Below, in pieces: positions 16,846-25,613 of a stretch of 64,000 nt of DNA. A program made the position numbers and the translations under genes. This stretch comes from ELB16-189 sp018266435 (GTDB taxonomy: Bacteria; Bacteroidota; Bacteroidia; Cytophagales; Cyclobacteriaceae), in assembly GCA_030123525.1 (NCBI GenBank), contig CP126125.1, positions 186,001 to 250,000 on the forward strand. The letters are read 5' to 3'. The notes beneath the pieces are model-generated. The model saw nothing but the letters and a program-made list of their open reading frames with translations. It made no database searches and had not been told where the DNA came from. Position 1 is the stretch's first letter. Each line of letters opens with the position of its first letter.

Positions 16846-16875
16846 CAAATATACAATGAGCGGTTTAATTAACAA
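16846..16875 (-). promoter_or_regulatory. Promoter of the bamD-rpoZ-coaBC-porD-recN operon
   Basis: On the minus strand: TTG (16875-16873), 19 nt, then TATATTTG (16853-16846). This is an exact fit to the Bacteroidota housekeeping promoter (TTG, 17-23 nt, TAnnTTTG). Transcription would begin near 16839, giving a leader of roughly 25 nt before the bamD ATG. Confidence 0.8.
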
Positions 16876-17033
16876 TTTTACCTTATTGCGGTTTTGGCTA
16901 AGATTCTGTGGATACAAAAAAGGTTTTGCCATCAACAAAAAATCAATTAGGCAGCCGGTCTTTTTTCTCACCAGCCGGGTCAGTACTTTGGTCAATTCAT
17001 AATGCTTTATTTTGCATTATCCATTGAACGCGT

Positions 17034-17540
17034 ATGAATAAACCACTTTATCATTTTTTTACTAACGATCATCGCAGGATTGAAGCCTTATTGGATAAGG
17101 CTACCGAAAACGAACTCGAAATTCAAATGGATTTTTATCATCAGTTCCGCACGGGGCTATTGAAACACATCAAAATGGAAGAGAAGATACTTTTTCCGGC
17201 TGCGCAAAAGATCAACGGAGGCAATCCGCTGCCACTGGCCGCCAAACTGCGCCTTGACCACGGGGCACTAACTTCTTTGATGGTTGTTCCGCCCAGTGCT
17301 GACGTGATCAGGGTGGTGCGGTACGTGTTAGAAAAACATGATCTTCTCGAAGAAGAGCCGGGTGGAATGTATGATGTATGCGAAAAATTAACTGCCGGAG
17401 AGACTCAGGCAATTTTGGAAAAACTAAAAAACACAACTGAGGTGCCGGTGCATCCGCACAACCAAGCGGAGTATGCATTAGAGGCTGCCAAGCGGGCATT
17501 GGAAAGAGCCGGTTTTGATTTTGATGCGTTGACGAACTAA
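17034..17540 (+). CDS. Hemerythrin (HHE) domain protein
   Basis: A 168-residue four-helix-bundle protein likely to bind a di-iron centre. Metal-ligand candidates are His13 (FTNDHRRIEALL), His36/His45 with Glu49 (FYHQFRTGLLKHIKMEEKILFPAA), His76 (RLDHGALTSLM) and His111 (VLEKHDLLEEEPGGMYDVCE). This HHE subtype may sense or bind O2 or NO, or store iron; no partner domain is fused. Start ATG directly follows a short gap from the divergent bamD promoter. Another hemerythrin-domain gene lies in the NO-related island at 40.0 kb. Confidence 0.85.
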   Translation: MNKPLYHFFTNDHRRIEALLDKATENELEIQMDFYHQFRTGLLKHIKMEEKILFPAAQKINGGNPLPLAAKLRLDHGALTSLMVVPPSADVIRVVRYVLEKHDLLEEEPGGMYDVCEKLTAGETQAILEKLKNTTEVPVHPHNQAEYALEAAKRALERAGFDFDALTN

Positions 17541-17585
17541 CACACGCTCCTCTCACGCTGACCTGATATAACTGACACGCCCAGG

Positions 17586-19193
17586 TTAAACCTGTTTCAC
17601 AGGCGAAATACCCCACCGGTTCATGTCAGCATGAGCAAAGTCTGATTTATATTTTTCAGGAATTTCCCCCGTCAGCATTGCTCCTACGGCTACCGAAGGA
17701 AAAATTTCTTCGTAGGTAACCATTTGGTTCAGCGAAACCCTTCGGTAAATGTGTGACCGGGTGATGTTCTTCATTTCATCCAAACCCGATGCGCCTAGCA
17801 TTTCAACAAAATTTTTGACAGTACCTGCCTGAAAATTAGCCAAGCGCACTTTCTTATCGTCAACATCCAGTCCTACTGTTAAGTTGGGGTCTTGAGTGGC
17901 TATGCCGGTGGGGCAACGATTGGTATTGCATAGCAAAGCTTGAATACACCCAATGGCCATCATCATGGCGCGGGCCGAGTTGCAGGTGTCAGCTCCCAAA
18001 GCCATGGCGCGGGCAATGTGAAATGCGGAAGTAATTTTGCCGGCCGCAATAATTCGGATGTGTTGGCGAATATCCAATCCGGTTAAAATATTATGTACAA
18101 AAGCGAGCCCGTCCAACATCGGTGCGCCTATGTAATTAGAAAACTCCTGGGGTGCAGCTCCGGTGCCTCCTTCGCCCCCATCCACTGTAATGAAGTCGGG
18201 GTAAATGCCCAGGTTAATCATGGCCTGACAAATCGATATAAATTCTGCTTTGTGACCAATACACAATTTGAAACCCACGGGTTTCCCTCCTGAAAGTTCT
18301 CTGAGTTTTTTAATAAACTGAATCAACTCCAACGGGGTGTTAAATGCCGAGTGATAAGGTGGTGAAGAAACTTTGGTGTGCGGTTTTACATGACGGATCT
18401 TGGCTATTTCTTCGGTATTTTTTGAGGCGGGCAAAATTCCTCCGTGACCCGGCTTAGCTCCTTGCGAAATTTTCAATTCAATCATTTTCACATGGGGGTG
18501 CCTGGCCTTTTCGGTAAATAATTCCGGATTAAAATTCCCCTTTTCGTCCCGGCATCCAAAATAGCCCGTGCCAATCTGCCAGATCAAATCTCCTCCTTGT
18601 TTAGTATGGTAGGGGCTCAACCCTCCTTCACCCGTGTTTTGTGCAAATCCTCCAATTTTAGCTCCTCCGTTCATAGCCTCTACGGCTTGCGGACTTAACG
18701 AGCCATAACTCATGGCTGAAATATTAAAAATGCTTGCCAAATACGGTTGTGTACAATCTTTATTTCCAAAAAGCACACGCGGGTTTTGATTCAGTGTTTC
18801 AAACGCTTTGGGCGCCACTGAATGGCACATCCACTCATAGCCTTCGGCATACACATCTAACTGCGTTCCGAATGGAATGGTCTCCAATTCTTTTTTTGAT
18901 CGTTGGTAAATGGTCGACCGGTCAACTCGGTTAATCGGCTTTCCGTCAATGTCAGATTCAATGAAGTATTGGTACATCTTGGGCCTGAGTTCTTCCAACA
19001 AATAACGAAGCCTCCCAAAGAGCGGGTAGATTCTTCGGATGGTATGTTTTTTTTGAAACATGTCCTCGTATCCCATAACGGTGAGCATCAGTATCACAAC
19101 AAAAAAGACACTCCAGTTACGGTTCATAAACAGCGCCAGAGCCAGCGTGACCACCAGCATCAGGCTTGAAATAACTACGAACTGTTTGCGCAT
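17586..19193 (-). CDS. Membrane-anchored FMN-binding glutamate-synthase-like protein
   Basis: A 535-residue protein. Residues 5-45 hold two hydrophobic segments (VVISSLMLVVTLALALFM, WSVFFVVILMLTVMGYE). The remainder is the FMN/glutamate-synthase barrel: FNISAMSYGSLSPQAVEAMNGGAKIGGFAQNTGEGGLSPYH, KPGHGGILPASKNTEEIAKIR, ITVDGGEGGTGAAPQEFSNYIGAP and the 3Fe-4S cysteines C-x5-C-x4-C in GCIQALLCNTNRCPTGIATQ. The glutaminase domain of true GltB is absent, so it is an oxidoreductase of unknown substrate. Members of this stand-alone family are widespread and usually annotated glutamate synthase-related. Confidence 0.85.
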   Translation of the reverse strand: MRKQFVVISSLMLVVTLALALFMNRNWSVFFVVILMLTVMGYEDMFQKKHTIRRIYPLFGRLRYLLEELRPKMYQYFIESDIDGKPINRVDRSTIYQRSKKELETIPFGTQLDVYAEGYEWMCHSVAPKAFETLNQNPRVLFGNKDCTQPYLASIFNISAMSYGSLSPQAVEAMNGGAKIGGFAQNTGEGGLSPYHTKQGGDLIWQIGTGYFGCRDEKGNFNPELFTEKARHPHVKMIELKISQGAKPGHGGILPASKNTEEIAKIRHVKPHTKVSSPPYHSAFNTPLELIQFIKKLRELSGGKPVGFKLCIGHKAEFISICQAMINLGIYPDFITVDGGEGGTGAAPQEFSNYIGAPMLDGLAFVHNILTGLDIRQHIRIIAAGKITSAFHIARAMALGADTCNSARAMMMAIGCIQALLCNTNRCPTGIATQDPNLTVGLDVDDKKVRLANFQAGTVKNFVEMLGASGLDEMKNITRSHIYRRVSLNQMVTYEEIFPSVAVGAMLTGEIPEKYKSDFAHADMNRWGISPVKQV

Positions 19194-19411
19194 GGCTTTA
19201 GTTTTTTGTGGTGATTAAATTGGAGTACATCTTCAGGTCTTAGTCTACACTAAGATAAATCTTTGTGCCGCAAAAATTACAAATAAGCTTTTATTCGCAA
19301 AAGACCTTAAACCAATCTATTTTTTATAACTGGAATTACCTCAGCCTCAATTTTTTTTTTGAATTTTTATAGCACCAATTGTGCAAACGTATTAAATAAG
19401 AGGCGTACGGT

Positions 19412-20641
19412 TTAGTTGGTTTTCTGATCAAAGATTTTTAGTGTGGGCAGAAACACGGCAAACAATCCGAGCAAGGGCAAAAATGAACACGCTTTAAAAA
19501 CAAAATCAATACTGGTTTTATCGGCCAAGACCCCCAGCACTGACGAGCCCACTGCACCCATGCCAAAAGCTAAACCAAAAAATAATCCCGATACCATGCC
19601 CAATTTTCCGGGCAGTAGTTCCTGACCATACACAATGATAGCCGGAAAAGCAGAGGCCAATACGATACCGATGATCACCGTTAAAACTGAGGCCCAGATA
19701 AGGCTGACATACGGCAGCAATAATGTAAAAGGCGCGATGCCGAGAATGGAAATCCAAATTACTTTTTTGCGCCCGTATTTATCACCCAGCGGTCCGCCAA
19801 TGATAGTGCCCACAGCTACAGCAAATAAAAAGATAAACAAATGAACCTGCGAACTCTGAACGGATAACCCGAAATGATGGATCAGGTAAAAGGTGAGGTA
19901 ATTTTGCATGGAGGCCATGTAAAAAAACTTAGAGAAGATAAGCACTACTAATATGCCTAAAGTGAATATTGTTTTTTTCTTAGACAGGTGGCGGATATTA
20001 TGCAAGCCCAAATCGGTTGTACTCTTTTTTTTGAAATCTTGTTTCTTAGACCAGTTGCCTACTTTCCATAACATCAGAATGGCGATGAATGCCAGTATGG
20101 AAAAAGTGGCGATGTAGTGCTGGCCTAACGGCACAATAATGGCAGCAGCAAGCAATGGGCCGATGGAGGTACCCGTATTGCCACCCAGCTGAAAAACCGA
20201 TTGCGCCAGTCCGGCCTTGCCACCCGAAGCAAAGCGTGCAATGCGCGATGACTCGGGATGAAACACCGAGGAGCCCACACCCACAAAAGCAACAGAGATT
20301 AAAACAGTAGTAAAACTTTCGGAGTATGCCAGTGATACTAACCCGGTTAAGGTAAAGCACATTCCGGCTGCCAATGAATAAGGTTTTGATTTTTTATCGG
20401 CTAGATATCCTACTACCGGCTGAAGCAACGAGGCGGTGAGTTGATAGGTTAACGTGATCAACCCAATTTGGGTAAAACTCAATCCATAGTTTGTTTTGAG
20501 CAACGGATAAATGGCCGGTATCAGCGTTTGCATGGCATCATTCAGAAAGTGCGATGCACTCAGTAAAAACAAAATGGAATATACTGTTCCCTGTACTTTA
20601 GCCCGGGTTACAGCCTGCTCGTTGTGCAATTCGGTATTCAT
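19412..20641 (-). CDS. MFS exporter, fosmidomycin-resistance (Fsr) type
   Basis: A 409-residue inner-membrane transporter with 12 predicted helices. SASHFLNDAMQTLIPAIYPLLKTNYGLSFTQIGLITLTYQLTASLLQPVVGYLADKK and VGSSVFHPESSRIARFASGGKAGLAQSVFQLGGNTGTSIGPLLAA are the Fsr family signatures, and GGPLGDKYGRKKV is the MFS loop motif. Likely a drug/proton antiporter; the natural substrate is unknown. Its ATG overlaps the stop of the DUF2249 gene by four bases (ATGA type), so the two are translationally coupled. About 200 bp without a gene separate it from the glutamate-synthase-like gene. Confidence 0.87.
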   Translation of the reverse strand: MNTELHNEQAVTRAKVQGTVYSILFLLSASHFLNDAMQTLIPAIYPLLKTNYGLSFTQIGLITLTYQLTASLLQPVVGYLADKKSKPYSLAAGMCFTLTGLVSLAYSESFTTVLISVAFVGVGSSVFHPESSRIARFASGGKAGLAQSVFQLGGNTGTSIGPLLAAAIIVPLGQHYIATFSILAFIAILMLWKVGNWSKKQDFKKKSTTDLGLHNIRHLSKKKTIFTLGILVVLIFSKFFYMASMQNYLTFYLIHHFGLSVQSSQVHLFIFLFAVAVGTIIGGPLGDKYGRKKVIWISILGIAPFTLLLPYVSLIWASVLTVIIGIVLASAFPAIIVYGQELLPGKLGMVSGLFFGLAFGMGAVGSSVLGVLADKTSIDFVFKACSFLPLLGLFAVFLPTLKIFDQKTN

Positions 20642-21414
20642 TCGTTTACTTTAATCACCCTTACCTTCCACTCCTCCGGGCCCTTTTGCAAATACTCCCA
20701 CCGAAAAGGTTCTTTGCTCTCCGCCTCCATTTGGTAATACAAGGGTTTGGGGTCATGGTCGTTAATGAATTCAAATGCTTCGCCTGTTTTTATATCGGCA
20801 AAAGCCCGGTAAAACATTTCGTGGCGTTCGGCTGGAGGAAAAGGCCGCAGGTCAAATTCATTTACCACCGAAAATCCGTCATCGCCTAAACCGGTTTTGG
20901 CTTTTTTTGTAATGTGAATAACATATTCACCGGGCTCTTTCTTTTTATAAATCCATTGGTGTTTTCCTTCAAACTTCATAATGAAAATACCGTGAATTTC
21001 TACCGGGTCTTCTTTCGAAATGAGTTCCATGGTCGTGTCTTCCTCCATCATTCCATAGCGGTGAAAAACAATTTGCTTCCATTCTTTTTCATCGGCCTTG
21101 CGCAGGTCCAGCAGTGTGGCAATACCGGTGAACTCTCGCCCCTGCGAAGCATCGGTGCGGGTTACTTTTACTTTCCACTCTCGTTCGCCCCGGTTAAGGT
21201 ATTCCCAACCGACTACGTCACCGTAAATCGAACGAAACTCGTAATACAAGGGAATGGGGTCGTGATCATTAATGAAAACAAAACTGTTGCTTACCGGAAG
21301 TTCTTTAAAAAGTTCGATCAGCATTTCGTGCCGCTGAATGGGAGCATACACGCGCACATCCAGTTCTTCGTTTGATTCAGTTGGATCTTCCATTGCATTA
21401 GTTTTTTTATTCAC
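20638..21414 (-). CDS. Double DUF2249 domain protein
   Basis: A 258-residue protein with two related domains. Domain 1 (about 20-90) has VRVYAPIQRHEMLIELFKELPVSNSFVFINDHDPIPLYYEF; domain 2 (about 188-255) has FDLRPFPPAERHEMFYRAFADIKTGEAFEFINDHDPKPLYYQ. The RHEMxxxxF ... FINDHDPxPLYY pattern is DUF2249 (a SirA/TusA-like fold), often encoded beside denitrification or hemerythrin genes. A middle domain of about 85 residues (GIATLLDLRKADEKEW ... KTGLGD) contains the DUF-like cupin pattern HRYGMMEEDTTMELISKEDPVEIHGIF and is unassigned. No signal peptide. Coupled to the MFS exporter downstream. Confidence 0.82.
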   Translation of the reverse strand: MNKKTNAMEDPTESNEELDVRVYAPIQRHEMLIELFKELPVSNSFVFINDHDPIPLYYEFRSIYGDVVGWEYLNRGEREWKVKVTRTDASQGREFTGIATLLDLRKADEKEWKQIVFHRYGMMEEDTTMELISKEDPVEIHGIFIMKFEGKHQWIYKKKEPGEYVIHITKKAKTGLGDDGFSVVNEFDLRPFPPAERHEMFYRAFADIKTGEAFEFINDHDPKPLYYQMEAESKEPFRWEYLQKGPEEWKVRVIKVNE

Positions 21415-21512
21415 ATCAACTTTATCTTTTATTCTATGTTTACTTCAGAATAAATGATTTGGCCCGATCGGTATTCTGTTATCAAACAAGCTGCCTGTCT
21501 TTTCAGGCCTTT

Positions 21513-21965
21513 TTAAAACGGCTTCCAAACCATGAGTATAATTACAACCAGAAAAATCAAATTTTCGATCCGTTCGTAAAAAAACAATTTTTTGGCCAAC
21601 GTATAATATTCCTTAGGTATTTCATCACCCACATGGTTTATTAACAATGCTTTAACTGGTTTTGAGCGAGGCGAGAGAATCAACGGCCCAAATGCCAACG
21701 CAATTAAAAACAGAATTAAACTTGTTACGTACCATCCGGTACGAAATAAATACGGAGTGATTGACCCCATGGCCAAACCGGTAATCAACAACAGTGTGCC
21801 GCCCACCATTACAAAGTTGTGCAGCCGGTTGCGAATGAAATACGCATGACGTAATTCAGTCAGGGTGGTTGCTTTGGTCACAATGTAGATCATCACAAAG
21901 CCGGGCCCCAACCCTAAAATGGCTGAGAAAACATGAATTAACACAAGCAATTTATACAAGGTCAT
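21513..21965 (-). CDS. DUF2269 family membrane protein
   Basis: A 150-residue protein with four hydrophobic segments: LYKLLVLIHVFSAILGLGPGFVMIYIV, FVMVGGTLLLITGLAMGSI, WYVTSLILFLIALAFGPLIL and IENLIFLVVIILMVW. The first-helix His (LIHVFSAILGLGP) and the pattern of charges fit DUF2269/predicted integral membrane proteins that may bind heme. Function is unknown. It is followed by a small hairpin (GCCTG/CAGGC, 21493-21508). Confidence 0.7.
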   Translation of the reverse strand: MTLYKLLVLIHVFSAILGLGPGFVMIYIVTKATTLTELRHAYFIRNRLHNFVMVGGTLLLITGLAMGSITPYLFRTGWYVTSLILFLIALAFGPLILSPRSKPVKALLINHVGDEIPKEYYTLAKKLFFYERIENLIFLVVIILMVWKPF

Positions 21966-21985
21966 GATTTAGAATTTTATAACGA

Positions 21986-22213
21986 TTACTCGCCTGTTAC
22001 AGTGCACGATACCCGGTAGCTGACCAAGAGGCGGGTGTCTGTTGTGGCTACAAATCTCTCAATAATAACAACACCCGGAAAGTCAACCAAAAAATAAAAG
22101 ATAAATTGATCGGGAATGTCTCTGGACGGAAGCAAATCGCATTTGGGTGGACTGGTTTGATTTTTGTGTTCTAAAAAAAAACGAATCACAGTAAAAAACT
22201 TTTTATGTGCCAT
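21986..22213 (-). CDS. Small hypothetical protein (uncertain)
   Basis: A 75-codon frame starting at ATG (MAHKKFFTVIRFFLEHKNQTSP) and ending 20 bp before the DUF2269 gene on the same strand. No other gene covers this stretch. The product has an alternating hydrophobic/charged pattern and Cys/Pro scattered through it, no recognisable domain. It may be a real small operon member or chance; the space to the divergent transglutaminase gene (75 bp) would hold its promoter. Confidence 0.35.
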   Translation of the reverse strand: MAHKKFFTVIRFFLEHKNQTSPPKCDLLPSRDIPDQFIFYFLVDFPGVVIIERFVATTDTRLLVSYRVSCTVTGE

Positions 22214-22256
22214 TGGTGTTTTCCTGTAAGTTCTGCCAGAATTTTTTTGTACAGAG

Positions 22257-22264
22257 TAAATTTG
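22257..22264 (+). promoter_or_regulatory. Promoter -7 element for the transglutaminase gene
   Basis: TAAATTTG fits TAnnTTTG exactly and lies 25 bp before the ATG at 22289, giving a leader of about 18 nt. No TTG is found at the standard upstream distance. Confidence 0.45.
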
Positions 22265-22288
22265 CCTTGAACTAAAAAAAATACGACC

Positions 22289-22894
22289 ATGAAATTGCGG
22301 TTAGAATCAACCAACACAGAAGATTACCTCAAAGAAATTTCACCGGTAATCCAATTCAACACACCCTTAGTCCGGCAAGAAATAAAACGTATAGAATCTC
22401 AGGCCTCTTCATTGCGCGAGCGCGCAAAAATTGCTTTTGAAGTAGCCCGTGATGAAATCGCCCACTCATTTGACACTAAAAGCAGTATCATAACCATTGA
22501 AGCGGAAGATGTATTAAAAAAGAAAGAAGGCATTTGTTTTGCCAAAGCACACCTGCTGGCCTCCTTGCTGCGTGGCATGGGCATACCCACCGGGTTTTGC
22601 TACCAGCGCGTGTTGCGAAAAAACACAATTGATTCGGGGTATGCGCTGCATGGATTAAATGCTGTCTACCTAAAAGAAACAGGATGGTTTAGGATAGACC
22701 CCAGAGGAAACAAACCGGGTGTTAATTCTCAATTTTCCACTGACACAGAAAAATTAGCTTATCCGATCCGCACCGAGCTGGGCGAAGTAGATTATGCTGA
22801 TGTTTTTTTAGCACCCCTGCCCTCTGTCATCCAAGCCATGCATAAATCTGCCGATAGCCAGGCTTTGTTTTTCAATCGCCCGGAAAAGGTATAA
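22289..22894 (+). CDS. Transglutaminase-like cysteine protease-fold protein
   Basis: A 201-residue cytosolic protein of the transglutaminase core family. The catalytic triad is readable: Cys83 in KKKEGICFAKAHLLASLLRGMGIPTGF, His121 in YALHGLNAVYL and Asp137 in WFRIDPRGN. Most bacterial members are thought to be peptidases or amidases rather than crosslinking enzymes; the substrate is unknown. The protein has no signal peptide. The next gene (DUF302) lies 100 bp downstream behind its own operator-like sequence. Confidence 0.85.
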   Translation: MKLRLESTNTEDYLKEISPVIQFNTPLVRQEIKRIESQASSLRERAKIAFEVARDEIAHSFDTKSSIITIEAEDVLKKKEGICFAKAHLLASLLRGMGIPTGFCYQRVLRKNTIDSGYALHGLNAVYLKETGWFRIDPRGNKPGVNSQFSTDTEKLAYPIRTELGEVDYADVFLAPLPSVIQAMHKSADSQALFFNRPEKV

Positions 22895-22935
22895 GGCTAC
22901 CCAATACTTTCTACTCATCACAGGTAATGTAACTT

Positions 22936-22952
22936 AAGTCACGCAGTGACTT
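22936..22952 (+). promoter_or_regulatory. 17-bp inverted repeat, candidate operator upstream of DUF302 gene
   Basis: AAGTCAC-GCA-GTGACTT is a perfect dyad with 7-bp arms. It lies just upstream of a CACCTTTG element (22965-22972) that probably serves as the -7 region for the DUF302 gene at 22996. Position and symmetry suit a dimeric regulator; which one cannot be told. Confidence 0.45.
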
Positions 22953-22995
22953 GGTTAATTCTCTCACCTTTGTGTTATCATCAACCACAAAAATT

Positions 22996-23382
22996 ATGGC
23001 GTACTATTTTTCAAAAACAGTAACCGGCAATTGGGCTCAAACAAAAGAAAAGGTTGCCGAAGCATTGAAAGAAGAAGGGTTTGGGATACTAACCGAAATA
23101 GACATGCAGGCTACGTTGAAAAAAAAACTGGATGTAACCCTGCGGCCTTACTTGATTCTGGGCGCCTGCAATCCCACCTTCGCCTACGAGGCACTGAAGG
23201 CCGAAAAAAATATCGGCACCATGTTGCCCTGCAATGTAATCATGCAGGAAACCGGCAATGGAAACATTGAGGTATCGGCCGTGGATCCGGTTGCTTCCAT
23301 GCAGGCAGTTGAAAATAAATCGCTGGAAAGTATTGCCACACAAGTACGCGGTAAACTACAGCGCGTGATTGAGCGGCTCTAA
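22996..23382 (+). CDS. DUF302 domain protein
   Basis: A 128-residue soluble protein. DUF302 features are the start YYFSKTV, KVAEALKEEGFGILTEIDMQATLKKKL, the block YLILGACNPTFAYEALKAEKNIGTMLPCNVIMQE and EVSAVDPVASM. It forms small alpha/beta dimers; function is unknown, though relatives are often located near metal, sulfur or redox stress genes. The in-frame TTG at 22951 lies in the operator/promoter region, so ATG 22996 is the start. Confidence 0.85.
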   Translation: MAYYFSKTVTGNWAQTKEKVAEALKEEGFGILTEIDMQATLKKKLDVTLRPYLILGACNPTFAYEALKAEKNIGTMLPCNVIMQETGNGNIEVSAVDPVASMQAVENKSLESIATQVRGKLQRVIERL

Positions 23383-23514
23383 CTTTGTAGGTAGTTTTCC
23401 AAACTAATAAAGTTGAGTTGACCACTCAGAAACTTCTGCTGTGTAATTTGGGTTAGATAGTTTGCGTGTACTTCTTATTTTTACAAGCGCATCGTTTCTA
23501 AATCAAATCATACC

Positions 23515-23952
23515 ATGGAAAGCAGAATTAATGTATCAAAAATAGCTCCGACCGCTTACGAGGCTATGCTGGCTTTGGAAAAATATATCGCCCAAAGTGA
23601 GCTGGATAAAAAATTGTACAAACTCATTAAAACAAGGGCTTCTCAAATCAACGGATGTGCTTACTGCATCAACATGCACACCAACGAAGCTCTGAAGATG
23701 GGCGAAACTGCCCAGCGTCTTTTTTTATTGGATGCCTGGCGCGAAACAGATCTCTATACCGAAAAAGAAAGAGCGGTTCTGGAGCTCACCGAATGCATGA
23801 CGTTAATTTCCAATAACCACGTACCCGATGAAATCTATCAAAAAGCCGCTACCCACTTGTCTGAAAATGAGATGGCAGCCGTAATCATGGCGGTAGTGGT
23901 CATCAACGGATGGAACCGGATTGCCATCACCGCAAGAACGCCCTTGGATTAA
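23515..23952 (+). CDS. Carboxymuconolactone decarboxylase / AhpD-like protein
   Basis: A 145-residue helical protein. The redox pair CAYCINMHTNEALKMG (Cys48, Cys51, His55) is the AhpD-type CxxC...H active site, so peroxidase or alkylhydroperoxidase activity is likelier than lactone decarboxylation. It begins MESRINVSKIAPTAYEAMLALEKYI, typical of the family in Bacteroidota. It is followed after 41 bp by the decarboxylase gene on the same strand, possibly one transcript. Confidence 0.87.
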   Translation: MESRINVSKIAPTAYEAMLALEKYIAQSELDKKLYKLIKTRASQINGCAYCINMHTNEALKMGETAQRLFLLDAWRETDLYTEKERAVLELTECMTLISNNHVPDEIYQKAATHLSENEMAAVIMAVVVINGWNRIAITARTPLD

Positions 23953-23993
23953 TAAATCGTTTAATTACATTCTTTTTCATTTTCTATTTTAGC

Positions 23994-25421
23994 ATGAGCA
24001 CAGACGAAATTGTTCGCAGACTAAGTGAACTCAATTTATTAAGCAGTGAACTTGACCTGACTGAATCGGATAGAAATAAGATGGTGCAACAGGTATCGGT
24101 CTATGCCAATCGTTTTATTTCGGGTTTAGCCCAGGTCAAAGGCTTTAGCGAAAGAAAACCAGGCTCGCTGGCCATTACTAACCAAAAGATTTCGCTCGCT
24201 CAACTTCTGGATATCTATCAAAAAGAAGTAGCCGAAACCGGAATCAATGCAGCCTCTGGCACTCACCTGGGCTACATTCCCGGTGGAGGTATTTTTACTT
24301 CTGCCCTGGCCGATTTTATTGCGGCTGTCACCAATCCTTATGCTGGTGTATATTTTGCCTCGCCCGGTGCCGTCACTATTGAAAATGAAGTCATTATCTG
24401 GTTAAAAGCTGTCTTCTCTTTTCCTGCCAGCGCAGTGGGCAACTTAACCTCGGGCGGATCTATCTCAGCATTAATTGCTTTTACTGCTGCCCGCGATAAA
24501 TATGGAGTAAAAAATGAACGTATCCGCCAAAGTGTAGTTTACTTAAGTGAGCAAGCACATCATTCGGCACAAAAGGCTTTGCGCATCATTGGCCTGGAAG
24601 ACGTGCTCATTCGCTATGTGCCATTGGATGACCATCACAAAATCAAAATACAGGCGCTGAATGAACTTATTGAATCAGATATCGCCCACGGTCTGCATCC
24701 TTTTCTGATCGTGGGTACGGCCGGCACAACCGACACAGGATCAATCGACCCGCTGAATGAAATGGCCGACCTGGCAGCGAAACACAATTTGTGGTTTCAT
24801 GTAGATGCTGCCTACGGTGGATTTTTTATTCTCACCTCAAAAAAAGAACAGTTCAAAGGAATTGAACGGGCTGATTCCTTGATTGTCGATCCACATAAAA
24901 GCATGTTTCTTCCTTACGGATTAGGTGCCGTATTGATAAAAGATAAAACAGCCGTGCTTCACTCCAACCACTATGCCGCCAGCTACATGCAAGATGCGGC
25001 CGCTAATGAGTTAGTTCAAAGTCCTTCCAATGTTTCACCTGAGCTAACCAAACATTTCAGAGGGCTTCGCTTGTGGTTGCCCCTGCAACTGCATGGCATC
25101 AATCCTTTCATCACCTGCCTGGAAGAAAAATTATTGCTGATACACTATTTCAGGCAACGGCTGAGCAAGTTGGGGTTTAGCCTCGGTCCTGAACCAGATC
25201 TGTCGGTCAGTTATTTTTGGTATCCTTTTAAATCAGATGCCGATGAGAAAAATAAGCAACTCATGGATGCCATCCATGCAGACGGAGATGTATTTTTAAG
25301 TTCATCGGTAATAACCGGACGCTATGTGATACGCATTGCCTTACTGGCCTTCCGTACTAAAAAAGAAACGGTAGATAAGGCTGTAGCCATGATTCAGCGT
25401 TGTTTAGAAAAAATAAAATAA
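23994..25421 (+). CDS. PLP-dependent aromatic-L-amino-acid-type decarboxylase (group II)
   Basis: A 475-residue pyridoxal-phosphate enzyme. The PLP Lys is Lys302 in VDPHKSMFLPYGLG; Asp271 in WFHVDAAYGG contacts the pyridine nitrogen and His189/His190 in EQAHHSAQKA stacks on the ring. HLGYIPGGGIFTSALADFIAAVTNPYAG is the substrate-side loop typical of this branch. It would decarboxylate an aromatic amino acid (Tyr, Trp or Phe) to the amine, or a related acid such as glutamate/diaminobutyrate; the specificity cannot be read. ATG 23994 is used; the frame opens further upstream but overlaps the CMD gene. Confidence 0.88.
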   Translation: MSTDEIVRRLSELNLLSSELDLTESDRNKMVQQVSVYANRFISGLAQVKGFSERKPGSLAITNQKISLAQLLDIYQKEVAETGINAASGTHLGYIPGGGIFTSALADFIAAVTNPYAGVYFASPGAVTIENEVIIWLKAVFSFPASAVGNLTSGGSISALIAFTAARDKYGVKNERIRQSVVYLSEQAHHSAQKALRIIGLEDVLIRYVPLDDHHKIKIQALNELIESDIAHGLHPFLIVGTAGTTDTGSIDPLNEMADLAAKHNLWFHVDAAYGGFFILTSKKEQFKGIERADSLIVDPHKSMFLPYGLGAVLIKDKTAVLHSNHYAASYMQDAAANELVQSPSNVSPELTKHFRGLRLWLPLQLHGINPFITCLEEKLLLIHYFRQRLSKLGFSLGPEPDLSVSYFWYPFKSDADEKNKQLMDAIHADGDVFLSSSVITGRYVIRIALLAFRTKKETVDKAVAMIQRCLEKIK

Positions 25422-25613
25422 ATTTTGCAGTTACCTCAGGCAATAGTTTTGAAATTTATTTTTGTACGGCTAACTCTACGTTAACCTTGGCATTTCAAAA
25501 AAAAATACAAAATTATCCCTTATCTTTCAGCGACCCATTGGTTGCTTATGCAAGTCTAATAGTTCAAGGCAACCCGGCACAAACGCTACTTATCGAATAT
25601 TAATTACGAGCAG

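Noticed and set aside
21493..21514. GCCTG/CAGGC hairpin with a T run as a plus-strand terminator
   Set aside because: No plus-strand gene ends there; on the minus strand, where DUF2269 ends, the T tract is weak and the stem only five bases.
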